Positions 38,801-46,730 of a DNA stretch of 62,019 nt are shown here, piece by piece (the stretch's first letter is position 1; every line of letters starts with the position of its first letter). The stretch comes from a virus, in the IMG/VR virus record IMGVR_UViG_3300033571_007564, positions 1 through 62,019 of that record; one strand, given 5' to 3'. Position numbers and translations under genes: made by a program. The notes beneath the pieces are model-generated. The model ran no database searches, was not told the origin of the DNA, and worked only from the letters and a program-made list of their open reading frames with translations.

Positions 38801-38841
38801 CTCGCCGCCTGGTACAGGCCGAGGAAGTTGGTGATTCTCAT
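35818..38841 (-). CDS. Tail nozzle-like large protein (1007 aa)
   Basis: ATG at 38841 is in ATGA overlap with the adaptor-like gene. The N-terminal VMSLIPGQLTVRGGMK and the repeated beta-rich, Asp/Gly-containing segments are typical of nozzle-type tail proteins of podoviruses (gp12 of T7 and gp10 of P22 are examples of that group). The C-terminal third contains RQIVYDVDTKTAWMEG and other short beta motifs, consistent with a beta-propeller. It is adjacent to the adaptor-like gene and to fibres. Homology is suggested by context and style, not proved. Confidence 0.7.
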   Translation of the reverse strand: MRITNFLGLYQAASAYKLPPGAATEQFNVMSLIPGQLTVRGGMKTILKVTNRLLEMWGLSVGSGKTDTVLAFDDAGYLLEIKNLVGTETTVSKKLTTLRPEFPVSFCQGRRGEVYIYQGYGQPGLVRGSDGTLRPVGLGAPAAMPGITIDSSPSFYVARIDLTDVGNGYNLTPSVYIGPPPGQSGAIVSSSAGGTSHQAIDLLGDTSSYLLQSPIDPVVVGGRQAKAIARIGNAQVSEVEVTDGGTGYTSTPCVQFRDQPGLAVTGTGAAAALKLKKGFAAGDPETGVVFWEIFEWPVNYWMCLSEYRREGNGVIVPATGGKGSGAKVIFFFPEAFWGKIKCYNAGDGTDLADYTITAQVYDFGSGYEAGDEIVATLHTAAGFSAGYENGPNCSTTARCQLKARGYCISDPSCPDKLTISETNTYKQRQIDPKPANAGRGYMTPPTFTTDDGDTFKTEVDCYGRITKLLLENPNKTYLFPPKLLNTDGEVGGARGLAIMRPTLRGKYQCYYRWVNANVPATSGGPVRSSLSPVNEVDCGDHAAKLTWRLTDPKPTWATGAELWRSTGDQAITLFRVTTILDPAQPFEDKLSDYDLTDVNRDGFEAMPILLDDGSLNANRFGVASPDFSIGIVFQDRKLLMGDTTGKEPNTIAYSEADEPESMPETNRLILQTNVRDTDYITAGIPYAGAVLVMQSRHCNRLNWVNNPAMNATTALVAYRGCVNQRCWDIYLGDAYVFDDFGLYKINEQGQVESLFDALSTMVMTNTDASLPTIDFSKRKWFFVRADRNLGVIRIHVCFDGDEGDHPTRQIVYDVDTKTAWMEGYPSQFLCSASIRGADGQLTHVTASVAKSNGEAGIVQFAQGLTDDGAPIPWAWKSGNLAFITDESAKNGDQQNSRTVSVIHRTAVTKCLLYLQLFYNNSTKPRGNVAERIRGVGFIADNESPQSYIDLARDDGESNGVARAVFAGRTIRDFGGSDAHVAVRLFGQQDDAGPVILHGIEVMGVEGE

Positions 38842-39884
38842 GGGTAGCTACTGGGTGATCCACCATCGAGGATGGATGGGCCTGGCGAGGATGGAGTGCC
38901 GCCGTCGAGGATGCCGCCTGGCGTCGAGCCACCACCGGACGACCCTGATCCTGAGTTGTCGGCCCCGGGGCGGAGGTACCAGTAGGAATAGTACCCGAAG
39001 CGAGATTCGCGGCGCCCGGAGATGGGAGCCTTCGAGTCGCGCTCGAACGCCAACCTCAAGTCCCTGCCGTAGATACCCATGGCCCCTTCGATGTTCTTGC
39101 CAGTGAGGCGGGCAAGCCACGTCTCGGCACCAGACAGCAGGGCGGTGTACATCTGCGGGGAGATGTCCAGGTAGTCGGTGATGATGTACTTCGTGCCCTG
39201 GTGCTGGATGTTCCCGGCGGGGCTCCAGGCAGAGAGCTCGGTCGGGCTGGCGATGGCGTAGATCAGCGCCTCGTCGGCATACCCGTTCATCCCGGCGAGG
39301 CTCTCGGGGTGCATCGTCGGGTCGCCTGAGAAACGAATCAGGCTTCCGATCATCAGCTTCGAGAACTGGGTGTTGGTCCCATGCGTGACCAAGCCGTCTG
39401 CCGTCACTGTCCCGCACCGTGCCTGCTTCTCCCAGCCAGTGAATCGCAGGTCCCTCGGGCGGCGCCGGTAGGTGAGCGTCATGGAGGTGTCGTAGGCCCA
39501 CCCGTTGAACACCCGCAGGTCCCAGCGATCGGGCATCGACTTCGACGGGCTGATCGTCCACACGATGTGAACCAGCGTCCTGAAGGCGGTGTTGATGAGC
39601 CGCTCGAACTCCATCGGCGAGACGTACTCGGCGACGATGCCGGTCATCGGGAGGGAGACTGCGTCAACGGAGCTGACTCCCCACGGCAGCGTGTAGGTGA
39701 TGATCCTGTTCGAGGACGACAGGGGAATCCGGTCGGTGCTGTGGTACCAGTCCCACGACCTGACCTCGACCAAGTCCCGGTAGGCATTGAACAGGGACTG
39801 GCGAAGGACGCGGTGCTCTTGGTCTTGAGCTCCGCCCCCAGTCGAGGACATCAGGTACTCGATCGCGTCGATGGCTGCGTACAT
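38838..39884 (-). CDS. Head-tail adaptor-like (tail tubular A-type) protein (348 aa)
   Basis: ATG at 39884. The N-terminus (QDQEHRVLRQSLFNAYRDLVEVRSWDWYH) is the helix-rich pattern of adaptor proteins that pack under the portal. A beta-rich middle follows (LTYRRRPRDLRFTGWE), and the C-terminus is a Gly/Ser/Pro-rich flexible tail. It lies upstream of the nozzle gene with which it overlaps by four bases. This order, adaptor then nozzle, is standard in short-tailed phages. Confidence 0.75.
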   Translation of the reverse strand: MYAAIDAIEYLMSSTGGGAQDQEHRVLRQSLFNAYRDLVEVRSWDWYHSTDRIPLSSSNRIITYTLPWGVSSVDAVSLPMTGIVAEYVSPMEFERLINTAFRTLVHIVWTISPSKSMPDRWDLRVFNGWAYDTSMTLTYRRRPRDLRFTGWEKQARCGTVTADGLVTHGTNTQFSKLMIGSLIRFSGDPTMHPESLAGMNGYADEALIYAIASPTELSAWSPAGNIQHQGTKYIITDYLDISPQMYTALLSGAETWLARLTGKNIEGAMGIYGRDLRLAFERDSKAPISGRRESRFGYYSYWYLRPGADNSGSGSSGGGSTPGGILDGGTPSSPGPSILDGGSPSSYP

Positions 39885-39887
39885 TCA

Positions 39888-42215
39888 TCACCCCGAGTAG
39901 CAGAGGTTGTTGACGGCCACGCCGTCGCGCCCAGTGTAGACGGACTTTCCTGCCGCCACGAATCGCCCGTTCCCGAAGGCAAGCGTGCTCCACGCCGGGG
40001 TGTAGCTGGCGTTCACCGGCATGTTGTTCAGGGCGGTCCACGTCTGACCGTCGCTGCTGGTGATGCAGGTGGCGGTCCCGTCCACGGCGATGAACATGCC
40101 GTTGCCAAACTGCACCTCCCTCCAGAAGGAAGCCGTGCCGATCGAGTAGGCGGTCCAGGCGATCCCATCGGTCGAGGTGAAGGCCAAATTGCCCGGGGTC
40201 ACCATGACGTACTTCGAGCCGTTCCAGGCGACATCGAACTGAGCCGCCACCGGCGCTCCGAAGTAGAAGTCCACGCTGGAGAGCTGGCATCGTGCCCAGG
40301 TGGTGCCGTTCGAGGAGTAGTAGTAGTAACCGTCCGTGAGCCTGGCGAACCACTTGTTGTTGGCGTACCGCACTTCGGCGTCGGCCCACACCTGCCCGAG
40401 GTTCGTCGAGACGGATGTGAACACCGCGCCGGTTGCGAAGGTCGTCTGCCACAGGTCGTTGGACTGCGAGACAGCAGTGGACCACTCCGGCTTGTGGGGA
40501 GTGACCAGGAACTTCCCGCCGCCGAAGGCATAGGACTGGACGCCTTCGAGGAAGAGCGAGACCGAGCCGTTGTTTGCGGTCCACGCAGCCCACGTCTGCC
40601 CATCGAAGCTGGTGTAGGCGGTCAGCGGGACTCGGCCTTGGGTCCAAGCATCGCTCATGGCGAAGAAGAACCCGTTGCCACGAAGGATTCCCTTGTGGTT
40701 GGACTGCGACCAGATGGGGGCAGGGCACGAGCGCCACGAGATGCCGTCCGTGGAGTAGGAGAAGCCGCTGGAGAACACGCCTCCGGCCACGTCGCTGGCG
40801 AACTCGACCGCCCCTGACTTGGCGGCCTGCTGTCCACCGAGGAGGCCCGGGGCGTAGTCGGTCGTTCCGGAGCCAAGGGTCCAGGACGTTCCGTTGGCTG
40901 GAGGAACAGACGAGACCGACAGCGTGGCGATCTGGCTGTACACCTTCCCGACGGTCGTGGTCGTGGCGGAGCACCGATACTTCGCACCGCTGTCTCCTAT
41001 GACAACGGAGGCAGAGAGGGAAGACGTGGTGGCACCTGAGATCACAGACCAAGTCGATCCGCCAGGGGCCATCCTCTCCCAGGCATAAACGATCGGGCTC
41101 TCGGTGGACTGTGCGGTGGCGGTGAAGGTCACGGTGGCGCCAGCCAGGACGGTCGTGTCCTTCGGGCTGACTGTGAAGACGGTGGACTGCTGGGTGGCGG
41201 CGGCGAGCGGCAGCACCAGATGCACGAAGAAGTTTGGCGACGTTCCGGTGATCGATGCGGCGGCGGTCGGCCCGGTGGTCACGGTGCCTATGGCGAGCGT
41301 CGGAGACGGGCCAGCGGGGCCAGCGCTGCCAGCCACCCCCTGCACGCCTTGAATGCCCTGCCCGCCAGCCGGACCCTGCAAGCCGACATCCCCCTTGTCG
41401 CCCTTCGGTCCAGCCGGGCCGCGCAGAGGGCCGACATCGAGCCAGCCGTTCGCCTGGGTCGAGTTCGAGGTGGCGCCGCCGACGTAGACGAACCCGTCCC
41501 CAATGGCAGCAGCAGACGGGGTTCCGGACGGGATGGTCGTGCCACCGAGAATCCAGAGGTCGCCGAGGGCGGGGGACGGAGAGGTGATCGGGGGCCAGGT
41601 CGTCTGGAACACCCCCTTGAACACTGCGGCGGCGCCTGCGGGGCCTGCGGGGCCAGTTGGGCCTGGGGACCCAGTCGCCCCGGCCGGGCCGACCCCGCCA
41701 GCGGGACCGGCGGGGCCCTGCGGAAGCACGAGGTTCAAGAGCGGAGCGGCAGTGGTGCCGCCCATCGTCGCCGCCGGGGTGCTTCCAGAGGTCACAGTGC
41801 CGATGCCGATGACGGGAATCGCCCCGCTGGAACCGGTGTCGCCCTTGGGGAGAACGAGGTTCAGGATCGGATTCTCGGCCGTGCCCGAGATGGACGCAGA
41901 CGGGGCTGTGCCCTGCGACACGGAGCCGATGGAGAACGCAGCCGGAGCTCCATCCTCGCCCTTCGGACCCTGGGGGCCAGCAGGGCCAGCGTCACCCTTC
42001 GGGCCGACGGCGCCCGGGATGCCCGGCAGGCCTCGCTCGCTCTTGTAGTCAAGCTGGTTCCATGGCGTGACGCCGTTTCCGAGCTTGACGCGGTCGGGAG
42101 TCCCAGGCGCGCCGACTTCGACCCCCCACTCGCCGGATGCGAGCACTGGATTGATGGTGGCCCAGTCGATGGCAGGGCCACGACGCATCTGGATTTGGTC
42201 ATAGGTGATCGGCAT
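39888..42215 (-). CDS. Modular tail fibre: tropism N-domain, collagen-like stalk, Ig-like domain, beta-propeller (775 aa)
   Basis: ATG at 42215. Residues 1-50 (IQMRRGPAIDWATINPVLASGEWGVE) match the N-domain found in many phage fibre proteins, including Bordetella phage major tropism determinant. Residues 60-330 are Gly-X-Y collagen-like repeats interrupted by short beta units. Residues 350-440 (TVLAGATVTFTATAQ, YRCSATTT) look Ig-like. The C-terminal 330 residues repeat a unit of the type SSDGQTWTALN, as in BNR/propeller domains. It is very probably a receptor-binding fibre. No diversity-generating retroelement was found nearby. Confidence 0.85.
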   Translation of the reverse strand: MPITYDQIQMRRGPAIDWATINPVLASGEWGVEVGAPGTPDRVKLGNGVTPWNQLDYKSERGLPGIPGAVGPKGDAGPAGPQGPKGEDGAPAAFSIGSVSQGTAPSASISGTAENPILNLVLPKGDTGSSGAIPVIGIGTVTSGSTPAATMGGTTAAPLLNLVLPQGPAGPAGGVGPAGATGSPGPTGPAGPAGAAAVFKGVFQTTWPPITSPSPALGDLWILGGTTIPSGTPSAAAIGDGFVYVGGATSNSTQANGWLDVGPLRGPAGPKGDKGDVGLQGPAGGQGIQGVQGVAGSAGPAGPSPTLAIGTVTTGPTAAASITGTSPNFFVHLVLPLAAATQQSTVFTVSPKDTTVLAGATVTFTATAQSTESPIVYAWERMAPGGSTWSVISGATTSSLSASVVIGDSGAKYRCSATTTTVGKVYSQIATLSVSSVPPANGTSWTLGSGTTDYAPGLLGGQQAAKSGAVEFASDVAGGVFSSGFSYSTDGISWRSCPAPIWSQSNHKGILRGNGFFFAMSDAWTQGRVPLTAYTSFDGQTWAAWTANNGSVSLFLEGVQSYAFGGGKFLVTPHKPEWSTAVSQSNDLWQTTFATGAVFTSVSTNLGQVWADAEVRYANNKWFARLTDGYYYYSSNGTTWARCQLSSVDFYFGAPVAAQFDVAWNGSKYVMVTPGNLAFTSTDGIAWTAYSIGTASFWREVQFGNGMFIAVDGTATCITSSDGQTWTALNNMPVNASYTPAWSTLAFGNGRFVAAGKSVYTGRDGVAVNNLCYSG

Positions 42216-42233
42216 AGCTTCTCCCTTGGCTCA

Positions 42234-43406
42234 TCATGGTGCCGCGTCGGCAATTTGTTGTCCAGTGGTTGCCACGGTGGCGACGTTGGAGAGGCGGCCC
42301 CCAGCAAACGCAGCCAGCGCGGCTTCGACGTTTGCTTGCGTGAGAGTTGCCGTGCCAACGGTGTTGTCCACCGGGACGTTGAGTGCGGTCGATCCAGCGG
42401 CAGGGACCGCGCACGTTCCGGTCCTGTTGCCAAGCGCGAACACCGTGCCGAGCCTGACGTTGGAGTTCGCCGGGTAGTCGGCGGTCGCGGCGTTGTCCAC
42501 GAGCGTTTTCTTCACGCCAACGCCTGGGCCGATCCACCCCTGAACGGTGTTTGTGGTCAGGTCGGTGAACTGAACGAACGGAAAAACAGGGATGGCGCCA
42601 CGGTCGCCAAACTCCAGTTGAGCCACCTTGCACACCATCAACTGGCTGCCGTTGACGGCGTAGGCGACGGACATTCCGGCGCTTCCGTTGCCGTACCCAT
42701 TCCCGACAACCTTCGTGATCGTCAGCACGACCGCGCTACCAGAAGCGGCGTTGATGGTGTGGCCGTTCGCTCCTGTGTAGACGATCCCGTTGATCGTTAT
42801 GGTGCCTCCGGTGAACACCTGGATTGCCGGAATCGACGACGGGGGCGCTGGACAATTTCCCGTGATCGTGAGGGTGCAGGCTGGACCGTCCATTCGCAAC
42901 GCAGTTCCGCCGGACGACGGCGCGTAAAGATTGCCTGTGACGTACCCCGTTGCCGTGCCCTGGATGGAGTACGCGCCGGAGCTTCCGCTGCCGACGTTTC
43001 CATAAAGGTCGCCCGTGATGTAAAGCGTGCCGTTGGTTTGCGTGATCGCTCCGGCGTTCGCGGTCGCGGAGGACGTAAGCGACCCAACGACGTAGCAGGT
43101 GATCGCCGTGTTCATCGCCCACAATGTTGCGGTCCCGCCGAACAGGCTTGCGGTGATCGTCACTCCGTCAGCGACAATCATCGACCCGCCCGCCGTTGCG
43201 CCGCTGCCGTTCACGTCGTTTCTGATCTGGCTAACCGTCGTGTTGACGTTGAAGTTGATGTTCGTCCTGCCGTTGAGGTAGAGGACGTCGGCGTTCGTCA
43301 GGCTGGCGAACGAAACGAACGCACCTCCGGTTCCACTTGGTGTGGTGTACCAGAGGTTCGCGGCATTGACGTTGGCGCTGTTGGTCTGCGCGAAGTAGTT
43401 CGGCAT
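42234..43406 (-). CDS. Beta-helix-like fibre protein (390 aa)
   Basis: ATG at 43406 overlaps the upstream stop (TGATG). The protein is Gly/Thr/Ala/Asn-rich with regular short beta repeats (LWAMNTAITCYVVGSLTSS, TLYITGDLYGNVGSGSSG), as in parallel beta-helix fibres or adhesins. The C-terminal 100 residues are more compact. No enzymatic motif is seen. It belongs to the fibre block between the portal and nozzle genes. Confidence 0.8.
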   Translation of the reverse strand: MPNYFAQTNSANVNAANLWYTTPSGTGGAFVSFASLTNADVLYLNGRTNINFNVNTTVSQIRNDVNGSGATAGGSMIVADGVTITASLFGGTATLWAMNTAITCYVVGSLTSSATANAGAITQTNGTLYITGDLYGNVGSGSSGAYSIQGTATGYVTGNLYAPSSGGTALRMDGPACTLTITGNCPAPPSSIPAIQVFTGGTITINGIVYTGANGHTINAASGSAVVLTITKVVGNGYGNGSAGMSVAYAVNGSQLMVCKVAQLEFGDRGAIPVFPFVQFTDLTTNTVQGWIGPGVGVKKTLVDNAATADYPANSNVRLGTVFALGNRTGTCAVPAAGSTALNVPVDNTVGTATLTQANVEAALAAFAGGRLSNVATVATTGQQIADAAP

Positions 43407-43702
43407 CAGAAACCCTTGGTCCGAAGGTAGGTGACGACTGCAGTCTGCACCGCGACAAACGCGGCAAGCTCTTGCGGGTCGGTGATCTCTGCTTCGCTAC
43501 CACGGCAGAGCACAAAAGAAGATGCGTCGGCAGTCTCCACGATTGGGCCGTCAACTGTCGAGGTCACCACGGCCGGAGTGCATCGCATGACGAGACTGAT
43601 TGGCTCGCTGCCGTCGGCCCGAAGAAGCTGCGAGATGGCGAGCGAGATCATCCACTTCGGGTACGTCTTGCCGTCAACCGTGATCGGGGAAGAGGCGTCC
43701 AT
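43406..43702 (-). CDS. Small hypothetical protein of the fibre block (98 aa)
   Basis: ATG at 43702; the frame extends to 43816 as a shadow. It begins with a beta-like ITVDGKTYPKWMISLAISQLL and has a helical end (PQELAAFVAVQTAVVTYLRTKGF). The size and position suggest a chaperone or a small fibre accessory. No family is recognised. Confidence 0.75.
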   Translation of the reverse strand: MDASSPITVDGKTYPKWMISLAISQLLRADGSEPISLVMRCTPAVVTSTVDGPIVETADASSFVLCRGSEAEITDPQELAAFVAVQTAVVTYLRTKGF

Positions 43703-43710
43703 GGCGATCC

Positions 43711-44211
43711 TCAATTGTAGGTGGCGGTCGCGTAGTTGTCCCACGCGACGTTGGTGGCGGTGGCGGTGGACGTAATTGCTCCGGCGGTGGTCACGGTCGA
43801 TCGCTTGATCGTCCACACTGGGGCTGATGTTGCGGAGCCCGCGACGGCGGTGCCGATGTAGGAGTAGCCGCTGCCGGAGTTCCAGGCGAAGCGGCGGGCG
43901 TAGGTCACCGCAGTCCCTCCGCCGCCACCTCCGCCAGTTGACGGTGCCGGTTCGAGGCCTGCGATGTAGTCGCCCTGGCTGATCTCCGTCACCTTGCCTT
44001 GGAGCTGGAGCGAGATGAGCTGCATGAGGACAAGCGAGTAACCAAGCGTGTTGGCATCAACTGCCAGCATGATCCGGCTCTTGCTGTCTTTCGGAGCCGA
44101 AGCTGCTGGCTGGATGCAGGTGGTGCCAGAGAGCCCGGCCGCTGTGTCCGTGGAGGTGCGGATGGCTTCGTAGAGGTCGTCGGTGTTGAGGGCGAATCTC
44201 CAGAACCTCAT
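43711..44211 (-). CDS. Virion-type protein with Gly linker (166 aa)
   Basis: ATG at 44211 is in ATGA overlap with the LamG-like gene. The first 90 residues look alpha/beta (FALNTDDLYEAIRTSTD). A stretch of seven Gly near residue 105 separates them from a beta-rich Thr/Ala end (YSYIGTAVAGSATSAPVW). This layout suits a fibre-tip connector or small adhesin. Function is not known. Confidence 0.75.
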   Translation of the reverse strand: MRFWRFALNTDDLYEAIRTSTDTAAGLSGTTCIQPAASAPKDSKSRIMLAVDANTLGYSLVLMQLISLQLQGKVTEISQGDYIAGLEPAPSTGGGGGGGTAVTYARRFAWNSGSGYSYIGTAVAGSATSAPVWTIKRSTVTTAGAITSTATATNVAWDNYATATYN

Positions 44212-44885
44212 GCCACACCCCACTTGTTGGCGAGCTCTTGGTAGATGGCGGCCTCCTGCGATGCAGCGATGCTGCCGTACACCCTGATCTCCGAGATGGC
44301 TCCGGCGAAGAACCGCCCCAAGAAGTTGGGGGTGATCCTCGCGGCTCCGATCAAGGATATGCCCTGGAGGTAGGAGTACCCGGCCTGGGTCGTGGAGATG
44401 GTCGCAGCAATGCCGGACTCCTTGACCGAGAAGCCGGAAGCGGAGAACGAGACGCTGATGATCCTCGGGATCGCCGCCCCGTAGGTCCCGCCCGACTTGG
44501 TGGTCGCACCGGAGGTGACCTGGATGGGGCCGGTGCTGGCGTCGTTGTTGAGCGACACCACGGCCCACTCGGCGGTCGGGCTCGTCACCTGGATCGCCGT
44601 GCCGTAGGTCGGGGACTGGTCACGACGGATGACCAGGAAGGTGGTCCAGTAGGTGCCGGTGATCGCCGGGAACTCAAGGCAGTCGTTCACGCCGTCGAAG
44701 ACGACGGTCGGCCTCCCGTTGAGTCCATTCGACGAAAAGGTCGGACGGTTGTTGGCGCTGGGTGCCGTGGCCGTGCCGCCAGCCCTGCCTGGCCATGAAG
44801 CTACCGGGCCTGGGGTGGCGAGCTGGGTTGCGTCGAACCACGCCATGATTCCTGTGGACTGAGGCTGGATGGCTGCTGGAAGCAT
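44208..44885 (-). CDS. LamG/concanavalin-like fibre protein (225 aa)
   Basis: ATG at 44885; the open frame up to 45575 shadows the next gene. The segment PTVVFDGVNDCLEFPAITGTYWTTFLVIRR and the later LIGAARITPNFLGRFFAGAISEIRVY are the typical strand patterns of laminin-G/concanavalin-like lectin domains. Such domains bind sugars in phage adhesins. It overlaps the upstream fibre gene's stop (TGATG). Confidence 0.8.
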   Translation of the reverse strand: MLPAAIQPQSTGIMAWFDATQLATPGPVASWPGRAGGTATAPSANNRPTFSSNGLNGRPTVVFDGVNDCLEFPAITGTYWTTFLVIRRDQSPTYGTAIQVTSPTAEWAVVSLNNDASTGPIQVTSGATTKSGGTYGAAIPRIISVSFSASGFSVKESGIAATISTTQAGYSYLQGISLIGAARITPNFLGRFFAGAISEIRVYGSIAASQEAAIYQELANKWGVA

Positions 44886-45670
44886 CAGACCCTCCAGCGG
44901 CTCTTGGCCGAGGAACGGTGGACGAAGACCTGCCCGCCGTCGGGCTGGAGCACCACGGCGGCGCCGGACTGGCTGAAGACCCGATCGAGCGCGGACGCAG
45001 AGCCGGACTCGTGCGTGAGGATGATCGTCCCGCCCCCGCTGGCCGTCTCGTTGACGATGAGCTTGGGCGCTCCGTCCGGGTTGCCGGTCGCCAGGAAGCC
45101 GTTGATGGTCACGTTCCCGGTGCAGGTGATTCGGACAAGGTCGGCCGCCCCGATGTCGAGGGCGTTGTAGGTCCCGGTCAGGGCCAGGGTCATGACGACA
45201 GGGAGGATAGCGTCGGCCTGCCCTGTCAGGTGGGTGGCCTGGTGGGCGGTGGGGGCTCTGGCGTTGGTCATCCTGGAGTCGCCAGATGCAATGGCGTCGG
45301 TGATCCCGTACCCGGCGAGCGTCGTCGGGGTGGCTGTGATCGTGCTCCAGGCCTGATTGTGGGCCGCCGGGGCGAAGGTGGCGGGAACGCCCGTCAGGCT
45401 GCCGTAGGCCACTGCCGGGCTCGTGCCTGCGGTGACGCGGCCGTAGACATCGACCGTGACCGAAGTGTAGGTGCCAGCCGTCACGCCGCTGGCGGGGAGC
45501 TGAGTGGCCGGGAGGGTTCCGGTGGTGAGCTGGCTGGCGTTGGTGAGCAAGGCCAACATGGCGCTGACGGTGCAACTGAACGTCGCCGATCCGGCGGCGT
45601 TGTCGAACACCACCGTCGAGTTCGTCGTTGGCACCCCGCCCGGAAACCCTGAGATTGTGGAGTCTGGCAT
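44885..45670 (-). CDS. Tail fibre-like protein (261 aa)
   Basis: ATG at 45670. The segment GTYTSVTVDVYGRVTAGTSP is a repeat unit common in phage tail fibres, followed by an Ala/Thr-rich region and a beta-helix-like C-terminus (LVRITCTGNVTINGFLAT). It lacks an intramolecular chaperone motif that I recognise. It is followed by the LamG-like gene, suggesting co-assembly. Confidence 0.85.
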   Translation of the reverse strand: MPDSTISGFPGGVPTTNSTVVFDNAAGSATFSCTVSAMLALLTNASQLTTGTLPATQLPASGVTAGTYTSVTVDVYGRVTAGTSPAVAYGSLTGVPATFAPAAHNQAWSTITATPTTLAGYGITDAIASGDSRMTNARAPTAHQATHLTGQADAILPVVMTLALTGTYNALDIGAADLVRITCTGNVTINGFLATGNPDGAPKLIVNETASGGGTIILTHESGSASALDRVFSQSGAAVVLQPDGGQVFVHRSSAKSRWRV

Positions 45671-45673
45671 GGC

Positions 45674-45799
45674 TTACTTCTTGCCGATGATGTAGGTGCC
45701 GTCCTGGGCGATGAGACGGTTGGTGTTCTGGCCGGTGATGTTGTATGGGCTCTTGGGGGTAGTCGGAATCCCACCAGGCCGCATGGTTCCCTGGCTCAT
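45674..45799 (-). CDS. Small virion-type peptide (41 aa)
   Basis: ATG at 45799 overlaps the TGA of the upstream gene (ATGA at 45796-45799), and the frame ends in TAA at 45674-45676. The product is polar (MRPGGIPTTPKSPYNITG, then GQNTNRLIAQDGTYIIGKK), with no membrane segment. Coupling on the 5' side and its fill of an otherwise empty gap support translation. It may be a virion accessory peptide. Confidence 0.65.
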   Translation of the reverse strand: MSQGTMRPGGIPTTPKSPYNITGQNTNRLIAQDGTYIIGKK

Positions 45800-46128
45800 G
45801 CCTTCACCACAGCTTGGGCGGTGCAGGTTCCGGCGTTGATGACCGCGCAGACCTGGACCGCACCGTAGGCGGCGCCTGGGATTTCGTAGGCCCGGCCCGC
45901 CAGGACCGTGGTCGTCAGGGCGTTCCCCGAGGCGTCACACAGGGGGACCGGCAGGTCGCCGTCGTTGTAGGCGACGTGCCAGGAGATGGTCGTCCCGGTG
46001 ACCAGGGTGTTGATGAACAAAAGTCCACCTGCCGATGCCCGGTAGGGGATGCGGTAGGCGGTGGCCGGGGTCGTTCCGACGCTCCCGGGGGCAATCTGGG
46101 AAAAGGACCTGAGAATCTGGCACGACAT
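45796..46128 (-). CDS. Small beta-rich virion-type protein, first gene after late motif 2 (110 aa)
   Basis: ATG at 46128, 28 bases downstream of the late motif at 46157-46171. The protein is Ala/Thr/Gly/Val-rich with beta strands throughout (GGLLFINTLVTGTTISWHVAY, YGAVQVCAVINAG), similar in style to decoration or head-fibre proteins. It heads the fibre unit. Confidence 0.75.
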   Translation of the reverse strand: MSCQILRSFSQIAPGSVGTTPATAYRIPYRASAGGLLFINTLVTGTTISWHVAYNDGDLPVPLCDASGNALTTTVLAGRAYEIPGAAYGAVQVCAVINAGTCTAQAVVKA

Positions 46129-46156
46129 GGGTTGGTCTCTCGGGTGATTCCTGCCT

Positions 46157-46171
46157 CCTATTTATGTCGCC
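46157..46171 (-). promoter_or_regulatory. Late promoter-like motif, copy 2
   Basis: The minus strand reads GGCGACATAAATAGG, identical over 15 bases to copies 1 and 3. It lies in the 62-base gap between 46128 and 46191 and 28 bases ahead of the ATG at 46128. This is exactly where a promoter for the fibre unit is expected. Confidence 0.82.
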
Positions 46172-46190
46172 TCGACGCCAGATTGACGCA

Positions 46191-46730
46191 CTACCCCTTC
46201 TTCTTCCAGGAAGGAGCGTGCTTCTCGACCACCAGTGCCCTGGCCTGGGCCTTCTTCAAGTCGGGATTCTTGGCCATCGCAGCCCTGGTGAGGCGAGCGA
46301 TCGCCCGCTTGCTGAGGGGCGGGGCCTCGGGCTTCGGCCGCTCCGAACCCTCATGATTCACGATGCCCTGGACGGTCAGGTTCCGTGCCTTGGCCACCTT
46401 CAGCACGTCGCTCGTGTCGCCGACCCATGCCATCGGGTCCATGTGCCCCCGCTTGTCAGCCAGGCCGGAGACGTACTGCTTCCCAGAGATGCTGATTCCG
46501 GCCGCCTTGGCCTCGCGGACGATCTTGTTGGCCTGGTGGACCGGCATGTCGTTGAGCCAGCTCCCGTCCATCCTCCCCTCCTGGAACGCACGATCGGTGC
46601 CCTTCGTCCCAGGGGGCTGCTGGAGCGCGCACATGATGGCGAACCGCTCGTCCTGCCCGGACTCGACCATCCGCTGGAAGTGGTCCTGGACGTGCTGAGG
46701 CGCCTTGGCAATCTCGTAGGGGAGTTTCAC
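46191..46730 (-). CDS. Conserved-type protein after the portal (179 aa)
   Basis: ATG at 46730 is in ATGA overlap with the portal gene stop. The run RMVESGQDERFAIMCALQQPPGTKGTDRAFQEGRM, then HQANKIVREAKAAGISISGKQYVSGLAD, resembles a protein seen next to portal genes in other environmental phages. Its function is not known to me. The C-terminus is basic (KKAQARALVVEKHAPSWKKKG), which could contact DNA. Confidence 0.75.
   Translation of the reverse strand: MKLPYEIAKAPQHVQDHFQRMVESGQDERFAIMCALQQPPGTKGTDRAFQEGRMDGSWLNDMPVHQANKIVREAKAAGISISGKQYVSGLADKRGHMDPMAWVGDTSDVLKVAKARNLTVQGIVNHEGSERPKPEAPPLSKRAIARLTRAAMAKNPDLKKAQARALVVEKHAPSWKKKG

Noticed and set aside
39888-42215. A diversity-generating retroelement acting on the fibre with a tropism-type N-domain
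   Set aside because: No reverse transcriptase gene and no template/variable repeat pair was seen. The N-domain is common in fibres without such elements.
35905-43430. Long + strand frames (789 and 736 codons) opposite the nozzle and fibre genes
   Set aside because: Same reason: antisense shadows without ribosome binding sites, with Arg/Val/Gly-rich composition unlike real proteins.
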